The notes under the pieces: generated by a model
Databases searched by the model: none
What the model was told of the DNA's origin: nothing
Seen by the model: only the letters and a program-made list of their open reading frames with translations
Program-made: the position numbers and the translations under genes
Part shown: positions 1 to 10,734 of the stretch, in pieces
Layout: every line of letters begins with the position of its first letter
How positions within the stretch are numbered: position 1 is the first letter of the stretch
NCBI GenBank assembly: GCA_947359465.1
Contig: OX375872.1
Span: forward strand, 82,082,931-82,146,930
DNA length: 64,000 nt
Direction of reading: 5' to 3'
Source of the DNA: Metellina segmentata
Taxonomy: Eukaryota; Arthropoda; Arachnida; Araneae; Tetragnathidae

Positions 1-1335
1 TCATCCGTCAAAATTATTTACGCTTCAGAAAGAAACAAAAATAAATTTAAGGTATCCGAACACGTTAAAATGTCATTTTTAACCAAAAATTCCAAAAAGG
101 TTTTTGATTTTGTTTGATAGATCATTTATTTGACTTTCCAAGATATATTTGATTTTTTCTCTCAGTTAAATAGTTACAGAGATATTAAGATTATAATCAA
201 GGCGGGAAAAAAACGGAAGTAATGATGTATATGATGTAATCAGAAGATGACTTTATACTTTTTTCCAAGCTGCCATCCGCCAATTTTTATAATTTTACAT
301 AATCCAAAAATATATCAGAGATGTTTGCAAATATATTTTAGTTTATTATTTGGTGGCATTAATTTAAGTTGTAAAATATTATAGCATAGTTTAAAATCGC
401 AGTAGTTTTCCATACTTGGCGATTTTTAGCCCGACATTATACATTTTTCCAGGGTTACATTTGATTGTACTGTATGGTTACATAAGGTTTAATCAAATGA
501 ACGTACATATAATGTGTGTTATTAAATCAAAATCATGAAAGCTTGACTAAAATTAATTTAGGCGCAAACTGATTTGATTAATGTATCCTGCCTTAATGTT
601 TAGTATCATACACTAATCTTTATACATTACACACATAGTTTCAATGCACATATTTTAATGAAACGCCTCAATCGAAACAGTTTTGTAATTTTGCGCTTTC
701 TACGAGAAAGCGGAACAATATAGTACACGTCCAACCTTATATATTCAGTACCGCGGTTCATTTTGAACAATGAAATTAAATTGAGACAATTAAATTGTAC
801 TTAACAAGAGCTTTCGGTTTCGTTCATGCATCATTTTTTCAAATTAATCGATTCAATAAAGCCGAAACCAAAAAATTCAGTACCAGAATTAAAAATATCT
901 GGTACCTAAAATTGCCTAAAGCATAACTCATCTTATATAAAATTCTGAGCGTTCTCAGGATTATTCGAGCCATGTATTAATAACGGCGCATCTTCGTGCA
1001 CCTGGTAATTTGCAGCAAGTCTTAATTAAATGTACTTCCTATCTTTCTATTTTTAATACCTCATCTGCAAAGATGTGTGGGGTGAAGGAAGAGAGTGCTT
1101 GTTGTTGCTACACGCATCGCTTAGGCCCAATTGAATGCGTGTCATTGTACGTTAGCAGTGTTAGTGTTACGTTTAGTAAATAGTGGAAATCTGTACGTCT
1201 CCCTTCAAAATTATTGTTTAAATAGTGATGTTTACTATGTGGATTTCCGAAAAAGAAATCAGATAATATGATTTTACATTTGCTGTCTAAATCTCTCATG
1301 ATACCTACGTTCAGAATGCATAAAGAAAACACGAG
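1..1335. other. AT-rich stretch, nothing recognised
   Basis: No coding signal, tandem repeat or element end was recognised. The one open frame of over 70 codons (1108..1338, minus) has no familiar motif and overlaps the start of the next element, so it is treated as chance. Confidence 0.5.
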
Positions 1336-1906
1336 CACTATGTGGACAAAACTATTTTGGATACTGCATGTTTTTCAGAAAAAGTGCTTTGTTATTATAT
1401 TTAGTTATCGGTAGGCCCTCCTTTTGCTTGTATTACAGCTGAAATACGTCGAGGCATACTTTCCACTAGTTCTCTGTAAGTCTGGGCAGGAATAGCTCGC
1501 AATGCCTCTTACAAAGCTGTGATAAGAGATTGTTGGGAAGATGAGCGTGTTGGGTGGTGTCGTACTAGTCGCTCCAGTTCGTCCCACAAGTGCTCGATCG
1601 GTTGGAGATCGGGGCTCTAAACAGGCTAGTTAAGCAAATTCACCTCATTTTCAGGAAACTAGTCCAGCACACGTTTTGCAGTGTGACATTGAGCTCGATC
1701 CTATCGGAAGAAACAACGATTATCGCCGTAGTAATGCCATAGTGTAGGCTAGACCGAATTATCCAGAACGTCGAGGTACACGTCAACGTTCATGGTATTA
1801 GGTATATAAAACAATGGGCCGGGTCCTAACCAGGAAAACAACCCCACACTAAGATGGATCCCCCTCCGAATTTCTGTAGTGTCCAAATACTTTTGTCCAT
1901 ATAGTG
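1336..1906 (-). mobile_element. Internally deleted Tc1-like transposon
   Basis: The two ends are imperfect inverted repeats: about 31 bases at 1336-1367 (cactatgtggacaaaac...) match the reverse complement of 1875-1906 (cactatatggacaaaag...). The right end is followed by TA, the usual Tc1 target; the left TA has decayed. The element is only about 570 bp against 1.2-1.6 kb for complete Tc1 elements. The missing part is the 5' half of the transposase, between the right TIR and the middle of the gene. It is therefore a non-autonomous deletion derivative. Confidence 0.8.
1408..1870 (-). pseudogene. Tc1 transposase, C-terminal half, broken
   Basis: Read on the minus strand from 1870, conceptual translation in shifting frames gives the Tc1 landmarks in order: a GGGSILVWGCF-like segment, a degraded D-x-A-x-x-H-T-A-K segment around the second catalytic aspartate, and DLQPIEHLWDELERLV around the third catalytic site. 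It ends with MPRRISAVIQAKGGPT, typical of the Tc1 C-terminus. The helix-turn-helix DNA-binding region and the first catalytic aspartate are absent. Several in-frame stops and at least one frameshift make it inactive. The family call is secure; the exact subfamily is not. Confidence 0.82.
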
Positions 1907-1917
1907 TATCTCCGCAA

Positions 1918-1955
1918 AAGCACTACCGCCATCTATATTTAACTTGACAGAAAGT
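1918..1955 (+). repeat. Short dispersed repeat (copy 1 of 3)
   Basis: The stretch around actaccgccatctatattt recurs at about 45210-45246 on the same strand and at 62681-62712 inverted, with one or two changes over roughly 35 bases. No terminal repeats or tails were seen, so the larger element it belongs to is unknown. Confidence 0.55.
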
Positions 1956-2520
1956 GCCTTTCGTACTGGGCGCATAGTAAAGTCTTAAAACACCACGTGA
2001 CTGTCGTACACAGATAGCAAGTCAAGAAAGTGATGTGTATGTATAGTAAAGTGATAATAAGATGAAACTGGCTTTCAGTGCCCCTAGTGGTAAAACTAGG
2101 AATGAGATAATAATCTCAAAAACTGCAATATACGGAAAAGGATATATACAAAGCTGTACCGAATCACCGATTTACTACGAAATGATACCCTGAGTATAAT
2201 AGTATGATAGAGTAAATAAAAGGCGTGAAAAGGTAACTTGACGGTATTCTATTGCCATCAATTCTGTGTCCCTACTCTCGTCACAAAGCTATAAATTGAA
2301 AGAAAAACAGGTACGGAGGACTTAACTCCGTCATGGTATACCGACTCTTTGATTGGGTTTACAGTATAGAAAATTTCCCATGACGTGAAGCTGACCAAAC
2401 GAGGAAAGGAAAGAGAAACATAATTTTGTGCGATATAAAAGCAGAAATTTTAAGTTAAGAAATGTATAGAAATGTTGTAGTCAAAAAGTGAACTTAAACC
2501 GCTTGTTTAGGTTCAAACTC
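1956..2520. other. Unassigned spacer
   Basis: No coding or repeat structure was recognised. It may include the untranslated 3' region of the retrotransposon that follows on the minus strand, but no poly-A tail or target duplication marks such an end. Confidence 0.4.
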
Positions 2521-3615
2521 CCTGGTAGCCACAAATCGCACGATTTGTATTACTTTCTTTTAAAGCAAGGGATGAACAGTCAGACGTTTACGCCAGGCGT
2601 CGTGGTACTGAGGTGCTGGTTCCTTGATGTGTAGATTAGATGTGATAGAGCAGGTGGTAACGTAGTGGTCCGGGTTTGCTTCTATACCACAGAAGCAGAG
2701 GTTACTGCAATGGATATTCATCCTAAATAGATACTGTAGGAACGGGCCAAGGCCCGTGTTAAAGTGTGTGAGCTCTGGGTGGAGATGAGGCGCTTTGTGC
2801 AGACCTTGGGGAAAAGCCCGAATGTTCTCCTACCTTTGATGGAGTTAATCCACCTCTCTTGCCAGCTGTTAGTTGATACAAGCTTGAGAGCTTGAGGGAC
2901 CTCTTCAGATGAGACGCAGGGAGAGAAAGGGGATGCAGGCGGATGGACGTATTACCTGTGGCACTTCTTGCAAGATGATCTGCTGCTTCGTTTCCTTTAA
3001 CACCGGAATGTCCTCTCTGACCTAAGATATATAAATGGACATATATGTAGCTGCCACTTCAATGATGGAATGTATTCTTTGTGCCATTGGATTAGTAGTG
3101 AGAAGGTTGGTCAAAAGAGTCACGCTGGACAAACTGTCCGAGAAAATACATGTGTTTTCAGAGCAATTTCGGAGTGCCCAGGATGAAGCTGCTTGAATGG
3201 CAAGTAACTCAGCTTGGGAAACTGAGTTGTCGTCCTGCAGTCTGCGTGCTCACTCAAAGATCTTTCTGTTGTCCAGGAACACACAAAAGGCGGTGGCGGT
3301 TCTATCCTGTGTTTTAGAACCGTCTGTATAGATTTGGCAGCGTGTTGCTGGGGGACTTGGTGTAACGAATGATGTGTGTTGGATTCCTGCGAAGTTTGAG
3401 AGTTTTCGTTTCGAATTGTAGGGGGGGAAACCAGGAGATACCATATCTTGTTGTGGCGGGTCTTCCAAGTCTGGTAACAAGATCCATAGCCCCTTCCCTT
3501 GTTGCAGGGAGGTCTATTGGTTCTAGACCGGCCAGTAAAAGGACGACGTCTGTGGAGGTGGTTCTGTAGCCTCTGGTAATACCAAGAGCAAAAGATCTCT
3601 AAACAGTGGCCAGGG
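2521..3615 (-). pseudogene. Non-LTR retrotransposon ORF2, RNase H and C-terminal region
   Basis: Minus-strand translation starts with an RGYRTTSTDVVLLLAGLEP-like stretch, the linker that follows the reverse transcriptase thumb in Jockey/I-clade LINEs. An RNase H domain follows with its four acidic positions in order: IYTDGSK (near 3324), QAELLAIQAA, FSDSLSSV, and GHSGVKGNEAADHLA (near 2975). After that comes a G-PF-QYL segment and a Cys-rich C-terminus (CSNLCFCG). Stops at about 3250 and within the domain show it is dead. The reverse transcriptase and endonuclease parts are absent, so this is a 5'-truncated copy, as is usual for LINEs. An RNase H domain points to the I/Jockey-like groups; the exact clade is inference. 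Confidence 0.82.
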
Positions 3616-4335
3616 GTCTAAAAATCTGGAGTTTTGGGTTTATACCCCAGCAATCTGCAGCGTAAACCTGCAAAACCCGATGGCAATAAACAGCCTACTA
3701 TACACAGTAAAGTAATGAATTCAGCATGAATACAAAACAAAATTATAAATACCCACATGAATTCATAAGAATAAATATATGAGAAATGAATGGGAATACA
3801 TGAATAAAGACATGATAATTGAGTGAGAACCCATGAATAAACACATGATAGATGAAAGAAAAGGCATGAATAAATGCATGAGAGTTGAAAATACATGTAA
3901 ACACATAAGAACACAGGAATATATACATGAAAACGCATGAATACATACATACGAAATGAATGAGAACAAATGAATAAACTCATGAGAAATGATAGGGAAC
4001 ACATGAACATGAGAAATGAATGATAACACATGAGAAATGATTGTGAATACATGAATAAACACAAAAAAAACACAGGAATATAAAGATAAGAACTCATGAA
4101 TAAACACATTAGAAATGAATGAGAACACATAAATAACACATGAGAAATGAATGATAACACATGAGAAATGATTGTGAATATATGAATAAACACAAAAAAA
4201 CACAGGAATATAAAGATAAGAACTCATGAATAAACACATTAGAAATGAATGAGAACACATAAATAACACATGAGAAATGGACGATGAAAACGCTTGAATA
4301 AACACATGAGAAATACACATTTTACTGTCTGTGCT
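3616..4335. repeat. Minisatellite array with a 131-bp tandem duplication
   Basis: The region is built from variants of acatgaataaacacatgag and agaaatgaatgagaacac, one A/G/C-biased strand in units of about 26-30 bp. Within it, 4017-4147 is repeated almost exactly at 4148-4278 (period 131 bp, only a few differences), which shows recent expansion of a higher-order unit. Because the strand is poor in stop codons when reversed, long Ser/Phe/Cys-rich open frames arise here by chance. Confidence 0.85.
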
Positions 4336-4764
4336 CAATGTGATCATGTATTGACCACAATACATATATGCATCCAGGGCAGAGCTTCACATTCAACAGT
4401 ATTTCAGGTGTCATGCTGGTACAGGCATCAGTAATGGGAATACCGACAAATTTTCATTTCACGCATTTTATTTAAACTATTCATTTACTTAAGGTGTTAT
4501 ATACTAAATCGGATGCTTTACAACTTTGTAAATGGCTATTTCCGTATCTTGCATAGTTTTCGAGATAGGACAGCTATTTTCTTATGTTTTCCACTACGGG
4601 TTCTGTAAACGGTCTCATCTTGATACACCATAGTCACTTTACTCTGTATACCTATTCTTCACTTTCATAGTTGTTGCCAAATGCATTTGACAGTTACGTG
4701 GGTGTAGAAAGACTACAGAGTGAAGTCTGTATATATGCAATATTTCCGGGGCTCCTATGAAATC
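4336..4764. other. Unassigned spacer
   Basis: Nothing recognisable. The segment lies between the minisatellite and the first base of the inverted-repeat element that follows. Confidence 0.4.
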
Positions 4765-5344
4765 GGGTGGGCCGAAAAACACTTTTTTTCGAAATCGCTA
4801 TTCTAATAGTGCTGAAATAGTTCTCTCTGGGTTGAATAAACACGATGTAAAATATTTTTTTGATTGGATAACATTTTCTGCCCCCGCATCGCACTTAAAT
4901 TTTGGAAATTTGAATAAAAATTGGCAATTTTTATTCGGCATAGGAAATATTATAATTTTCAATATTGCTATTTTAATAGTGTGGAAGAGGTGCCCACTGG
5001 GTTCAATAAGAAAGGTGTAAAATATTTTTTCGATCGAATAATATCTTCTGTTCTCGCATCCATCTGAAATTTTGCTATTTTTGAAGAAAATTGCACTTTT
5101 TTCGTCTTTTCATGATCCCTGTATGTTGAGTGACTTCCCTGACAGGAAGTGAAAGGAGGGTTTGGGGGTTCACAGTTCACATTCCTCTGGAGATATATCT
5201 GAAGTAGATTTAAATCTGGACATTTACAAACTATCGACAGCGAATCATTTAATCTCTCTTACTGATCGTAAGTACAAACAATTAACTAACTCCGTTTGTA
5301 TCTAAATCATCACAAATGTAACTTGGCCTCCCTTCAACTGCTAT

Positions 5345-7090
5345 GGTTGCCGACAGGTTTGGAGTCTCGTACGGACCGGGCTGTGGCTTCAATTTCTGTA
5401 AGTGTTTTTCACGATTCCGGACTCCATAACTAGAAACAACTCAGATTTGGTGGTTGACAAAAACACACAAGCTGCGAAGGGAAAGGCTAAAGTTAGAAAC
5501 GATTTAAAATTTCAAGTTTTAAAGCGAAGCTCAGACATTACCGTTGAAGGGGCTGTATTTAGATGGTCGTAAAGATTCTACATTAATAGAGAAGAGAGTA
5601 GATATTAAAAGATACTCGAGAAAAGCAAAAGTGGAACATTTATCTCTTATTGAATAATCGGGTTCACGTTACATTACTCATTTGAGTCCATCCTTTGGCA
5701 CCGCAAAACAGATTTCCGCGACTATTATCGGATATTTTGAAGGGATCACAAGAGATCTTTCACAGCTTCTGGCAATTGGCTGTGACTGCACTTCTGTTAA
5801 TACCGGATGGAAATTTGGTATAATTCGGTTTTTGGAATTAAAACTTGGTAAACTTCTGCAGTGGATAATATGTTTCCTGCATTTTAATGAACTAACTCTG
5901 AGGCATCTGTTTGAAACGTTGGATGCGCCAACAAATGATCCAAAATCATATTTTGGTAATATTGGGAAGGCGCTGGTTACATGTGAAACTTTGCCAGTGA
6001 CAACTTTCGAAATTATTGACGGCGAGTTTCCAACAACTGATAGACGTGACTTAAGCAAGGATCAAATGTACTTACTAGAAATATATCAAGCGGTGCGATT
6101 GGGTAAGTGTTCTGATGAGCTGGCTAGACGCAGTCCTGGTCCATTATCACATTCACGCTGGCTAACAACAGCGAACAGAGTTCTAAGACTATATGTTAGT
6201 TCTCCGGATCCTTCTTTGAAGTTGAAACAAATCATTTAAATTTGTCATGAAAGTTTACACTTCAAACTGGTTTAATATAAAGTCTAAACATTAGCTGAAA
6301 GATAGAGCTAACTAAGCATGTGTGGAATACTATTTCTAGATCCAGGTATTTATCTCAAGACCTCGACGGCCAACCGGTCTAATGGTTAAGGTGTTGGCCT
6401 CTGGATCGGAAATTTCCTGGTTCGAATCCGGGTCAGAGCATGGATCTAATTGTGTGGACCTTTGTTAGGGACATTGATGGTCCTCCTACTGGGTGCTCCT
6501 TTACAAGTGGCCGTCACTTCCGGCCTTGTAGTGGCCAATGATTAAGTTCATATGTACCCGCCATTGGATAAAAAAATCTCAAGACCTCAAGGACGTCGTT
6601 GATGGAGCAATGTGTAGAAATTCGTTCTTTGCTCGTGTCTGAGTATGTTGAACGATGAAATACCGCACATCAGAGAACTTGCTGCACGATGTATAATTAA
6701 ATCTAGAGAGTCATCTTCTAATGTAAAGTCAGTACATGTATTTCTCCCACCAAAACTGAATTTTGTAGCTGCTGACTATACGGAATGGATTGACTGGTCA
6801 TCAATTACTATTACTTCTCCACCAATTAATTCTCAGTGATACATCCACTGCCGTATTTAGTTCCATTGTTCGTGATAAGAAAAATCCAAAATGGGACTTT
6901 GTTCACTTTTCATGTCACACACACAGGCAGTTGAACGGTGTGCCAAGTTAGTGACAGAAGCATCCGCTAAGGTTTATGGATTTCAATGTAGAGATGGGTT
7001 CTTAGATCCACATTCTTTTCCCGTTTTAATATGCCTGAATTCGACCATATGGCTGATTTCAAGCCTCTTTTTGCTGATGAAGTGTAAGTG
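5345..7090 (+). pseudogene. Decayed transposon-borne gene of an unnamed arthropod multicopy family
   Basis: Plus-strand translation gives a protein I recognise as an uncharacterised high-copy arthropod family. Segments in order are a DRFGVS-like start (about 5355), LSPSFGTAKQISATIIGYF, IGCDCTSVNTGW, LQWIICFLHFNELTLRHLF, SHSRWLTTANRVLRLY (5.7-6.2 kb), IPHIRELAARCI (6.65 kb) and HTQAVERCAKLVTEAS (6.93 kb), ending near FADEV-stop at 7087. The central part, 5682..6239, is open for 185 codons. There are stops and frameshifts upstream, after 6239 and after 6836, and a SINE sits at 6365-6575. Removing the SINE restores a readable YLSQDLKDVVDGAM join. The HTQAVERC block is a conserved C-terminal feature of the family. 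No catalytic mechanism is visible, and I do not assign a transposase class. Confidence 0.7.
6352..6588 (+). mobile_element. SINE, head 1 / tail B, with 13-bp target duplications
   Basis: The body 6365-6575 is flanked by perfect copies of atctcaagacctc (6352-6364 and 6576-6588). The 5' end is tRNA-like: an A-box-like stretch around taatggttaaggtg and a consensus B box ggttcgaatcc, which together form an internal RNA polymerase III promoter. The 3' part reads ctactgggtgctcctt...cttccggccttgtagtgg and ends in a short A-rich tail. It interrupts the transposon gene at 5345..7090, so it is younger than that element. Confidence 0.9.
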
Positions 7091-7701
7091 AACTTTTGGT
7101 ATTGGCATGTCATAATATTTCTATGGTTACAATATTCTTAACAAATATTACATTAATATATTGCGAATCAGCTATAATTTAATAATTTTCAGGCAATATA
7201 ATCAAATGTAAAATACAATACAGCAATAAACAGTACCTGTACCCATCTATTTTTCGTGTTTGATTTACTTCTATAACACATAAAAAAGTGCAATTTTCTT
7301 TAAAAACTGCAAACTTTCAATTGCGATGCGGAAACAGAAGATATTATTCGATCGAAAAAATATTTTACGCCTTTCTTATTGAAACACGTGGGCACCACTT
7401 CCGCACTATAAGAATAGCAATAGTGAAAATAATTATATTTCCTACGCCAAATAAAAAATGCCAATTTTTACCAAAATTTCCAAAATTCAAGTGCGATGCG
7501 GGGGCAGAAGATATTATCCAATCAAAAAAATATTTTACACCGTGTTTATTGAACCTAGAGAGAATCCTTTCCGCACTATTAGAATAGCGATTTCGAAAAA
7601 AAGTGTTTTTCGGCTCACCCTACTATGTAAGTGGTATGAAAACTAAACTTGGCCGAACTAATTTATTTCATTTCGAACATTTCTTTTAACATGTTCTCTG
7701 G

Positions 7702-7785
7702 TTAAACCCTTCAGGTGGATTCGACGAGATATCTCGCGTATCAGGATCTGCTCAATTTTGGTAATGACGAGAAAACGTGTCATTC
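7702..7785. mobile_element. Partial TTAA MITE family 1 copy
   Basis: TTAA at 7702-7705 is followed by acccttcaggtgg, attcgacgagatatctcg and a gacgag motif, matching the left end of the family seen complete at 12937-13194. The right end is missing. The copy is short and diverged. Confidence 0.6.
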
Positions 7786-9227
7786 ATCAACACGTCGCCA
7801 ATTATTTTTATGGTGACAAGGCCCATATATATATTATATATAGAGAGAATACTTTTTCTTTTTCGACCAGTTTTAAGTTTTTTATTCGACTTGGGCCCTT
7901 CTGCCAAGTCCGCCTCTCGAGCGTTTGATGCCTGTCTATCTATCTGTCTGTCTGTCTCTATTGTGTGTGCGTGCCCTATAAACATCCACACGGTTTTATA
8001 TATATTCATGAAACTTTGCATACTGTAAGTACTTATCTTCACTTACAGACTCTGAATTTGGTTGCGTAAATCTATCTGTCCGTCTTTCAGTTCTATGTTC
8101 TATTTTGCGTTGGTGTGTTTAGACAGGTATCACATGAATTTTTTTCCAGATATTTGATTACAATGCGCTTTATTTTATATAGTATATATTATTTAAATGA
8201 ATTCAATATTAAAAACATTTCTTTATTGTTATATTTAGATAAGTTTCATGCTAAAACACCTGAGTAAGTGTACTTAAATCAACCATAATTTGGTACTTTT
8301 GGAAAAACTGGAATGTATATTGAGTATTCGATTACTTGGATTGCTTTACCAGTACTGCTGAAAAAGCAATTATTATTCCAAAAAAAAATTTTGGAATTTT
8401 ATCTCGGATACTTCATTTATTTCAAGTCTTATTTTTGTTCTTTGCGCAATGTTAACGATTTCGGAATATTGGGAACGGATAATATTTCTCAACGAACGGG
8501 AATAAAACGGAAACTTGTGTTGATTGCAGTGAAATTTTCTGTTTCTTTCGCTGTGAATTAATTTCGCATTTCTAAAGTTTATGCACTTTTTAGTTATAAG
8601 TGGTAACTGTGCAAGATCAAGAGAAAAAAAGAATCGCGAAATTTAATATCCTGAAACCATTTTTCTTTCCCGACAACTTTTTTTTTTGTTTTATTTCTCT
8701 GTTTTCTTTTGTTTTCTGTTTTAAATATTTATTATTTTAATAAATTGTATTTCCTGTTCATCACACGCATTACAACTACAAAGTATACAATTTAAAGTGG
8801 CAGGTAAGTAAGAATAAAGCAAATTTTAAGTGTAATTATGCCGTTATATTGAAAGAATAATGCCGTTATTGAAAGATTAATTATGTTCATATGCTTTTCA
8901 AACATTAAAAAATTATTTGTCATAATGACAGAAGATTTCTAAATTCCACAATGTCGCATGCCTGATGCAAGAGTGCCACAAGTAAAACATATTGTTTTAT
9001 TGACTATGAGTGCGAGAGCACTCGCCGTAAATCGTCATTTTTATTAATTGAGTTGAACATAAAAAGAACTTAAGAAAAGAAATTCCAAATTTCCATCAAA
9101 ATCGTCTTTTGTAGTAGTAACCTTAGTGTCACCTTTAGTCATTTTGTAGTTTTGTCATACAGCAAGAGTGTGATGTATGTGAAATGTATTACATGAATGG
9201 ATATGCGTGTGTAGTATATATAGTATA
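7786..9227. other. AT-rich spacer with a small tetranucleotide run
   Basis: A short (tctg/tcta)n run lies near 7935-7960. The rest has homopolymer stretches and chance open frames of 80-100 codons with no recognisable motif. Nothing else is supported. Confidence 0.45.
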
Positions 9228-10730
9228 CAGGGTGGTCCCGAATTCATGGTACAAACTTTAATGGTAGGTACAGGACATTGTAACAATGATTTATTGTATA
9301 GGAATGTATAGTCGCAAGTGACGCGGTGAGGCGTAAACAGGGGAAATAAAAGGAAAGAGAAATGGAGTGATCGGTTGGTATCATTGCCGGTAGAGGGCAG
9401 TAGATGTCTAGCCGCTGTTGAACATGATGCATCGCAGTAGGGAAAAGCGCCATTCACAATTGTGCTGCCGTAGACGATGGGTGACTTTACGTATGCAGAA
9501 AAAGCAGACATGCATTACATGTACGGCCGTGCAAATGGTAACGGCAGAGCTGCGTTACGAATGTATCGCGCGGAGTATCCTGATCGACGAATGTCGGATC
9601 ATAGAATTTTTCAACGGTTACATCGTCAACTTTGTGAAACAGGTGCGTTCGACGTCAACAGACATGGCGCTGGTCGAGTAAGAGCTGTACGCACTCCAAG
9701 GCTGGAAGAAAGCATCTTGAACATTGTGGCTGATAGACCCGAGTCAAGCACAAGAACTGTTGCGCGTGACGTAGGTGTGAGTCATCAGACTGTATGCAGA
9801 GTGTTAAACGAAAATCGCTTACACCCCTTCCATTTTCAGAAAGTACAAGCATTGAATCCGGCAGATTATCCTCGCCGCGTGAACTTCTGCCTGTGGGTGA
9901 TGCAGCAATGTGCGTTGCAGCCGGATTTCGTAGATTATGTGCTATTTACAGATGAAGCGACATTTTCACGCGAGGGTGTCTTTAATGCGCACAATTCCCA
10001 TGTGTGGGCAACCGATAATCCACATGCAACGCGTCGACATGCGTTTCAACAACGTTTCAGTATTAATGTGTGGGCTGGTATTGTGAACGACTTTTTGATT
10101 GGCCCATACTTATTACCCACGCGGCTCACTGGCGGAAGCTATCTTATTTTTCTGAAAGAAGTGTTACCACAACTGCTGCATGATGTTCCGATCGCCATTC
10201 GTAACCGCATGTGGTTTCAGCACGATGGGGCGCCAGCACACTTCAGCATTGATGTACGGAATTACTTGAATGCCACGTTTGGTACTCGATGGATTGGGCG
10301 TGGTGGACCAGTCCCTTGGCCACCCCGATCTCCCGATTTATCGAGCCTCGATTACTTTTTATGGGGACATCTAAAGCATCTTGTTTATGAGACTCCAGTT
10401 GACTCAGATGAGGATCTCGTCGCTCGCTTATCTGTAGCTGCTGCAGGTGTGCGTGAAATAACAGGCATCTTTGAACGTGTACGCCAATCGCTCCACCGAC
10501 GCTGTCAAGCATGTATCGATACTGGTGGACGCAATTTTGAACAATTACTGTAAACATGACACTTGTCAACAACGCTTTCAATAAAATCTTTGTTTTTCCT
10601 TTCGGCCGTTATTTCCCCTGTTTTCGCCTCACCGCGTCACTTGCGACTATACATTCCTATACAATAAATCATTGTTACAATGTCCTGTACCTACCATTAA
10701 AGTTTGTACCATGAATTCGGGACCACCCTG
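9228..10730 (+). mobile_element. Complete mariner-superfamily transposon, 122-bp TIRs
   Basis: The element is 1503 bp. Left end 9228-9349 and right end 10609-10730 are inverted copies that differ at one base in 122, starting cagggtggtcccg. Both ends are bordered by TA, the target of the IS630/Tc1/mariner superfamily. One uninterrupted transposase gene lies between them, followed by an AATAAA-type signal near 10581. The near-identity of the TIRs and the unbroken gene point to recent insertion. It abuts another element immediately on its right. Confidence 0.95.
9477..10553 (+). CDS. Transposase, DUF4817-type HTH plus DDE domain, intact (358 aa)
   Basis: This encodes the enzyme expected to bind the TIRs, cut at TA and rejoin DNA in the nucleus. 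Residues 1-60 match the insect/spider N-terminal helix-turn-helix type known as DUF4817 (YGRANGNGRAALRMYRAEYP). A second HTH lies around 75-115 (RTVARDVGVSHQTVCRVL). The catalytic core has LFTDEATF (Asp159), WFQHDGAPAH (Asp250) and WPPRSPDLSSLDYFLWG (Asp287), a D-D-D triad with 36 residues between the last two. The ATG at 9477 is chosen because it gives a full DUF4817 start directly inside the left TIR region; the frame runs without interruption to TAA. Length and motif order fit a functional enzyme, so this is the only plausible active gene in the window. Activity is inferred, not shown. Confidence 0.93.
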   Translation: MGDFTYAEKADMHYMYGRANGNGRAALRMYRAEYPDRRMSDHRIFQRLHRQLCETGAFDVNRHGAGRVRAVRTPRLEESILNIVADRPESSTRTVARDVGVSHQTVCRVLNENRLHPFHFQKVQALNPADYPRRVNFCLWVMQQCALQPDFVDYVLFTDEATFSREGVFNAHNSHVWATDNPHATRRHAFQQRFSINVWAGIVNDFLIGPYLLPTRLTGGSYLIFLKEVLPQLLHDVPIAIRNRMWFQHDGAPAHFSIDVRNYLNATFGTRWIGRGGPVPWPPRSPDLSSLDYFLWGHLKHLVYETPVDSDEDLVARLSVAAAGVREITGIFERVRQSLHRRCQACIDTGGRNFEQLL

Positions 10731-10734
10731 TATA

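Larger units (their letters stand above)
4765..7620 (+). mobile_element. DNA transposon with about 337-bp inverted ends
   Basis: 4765-5102 and 7284-7620 are inverted copies of each other with modest divergence; the outer edge of each reads gggtgRgccgaaaaacac. Each arm is itself a direct duplication of about 185 bp, recognisable by the repeated ctattYtaatagtg and gtaaaatattttttYgat motifs. Between the arms lies a single decayed gene on the plus strand. The arrangement is that of a cut-and-paste element, but no clear target duplication was found at the edges, so the outermost bases and the superfamily are uncertain. Confidence 0.72.

Noticed and set aside
3618..4365. Long Ser/Phe/Cys-rich open frames (up to 200 codons) on the minus strand
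   Set aside because: They run through the minisatellite in several overlapping frames with the same repetitive wording; a by-product of tandem repeats.
7752..8042. Open frames on both strands, one with a TDRQIDRQ stretch
   Set aside because: The repetitive part comes from a tetranucleotide run and the rest has no motif.
9418..10581. Other open frames overlapping the intact transposase, including 112 codons on the opposite strand
   Set aside because: Shadows of the well-supported gene at 9477..10553.
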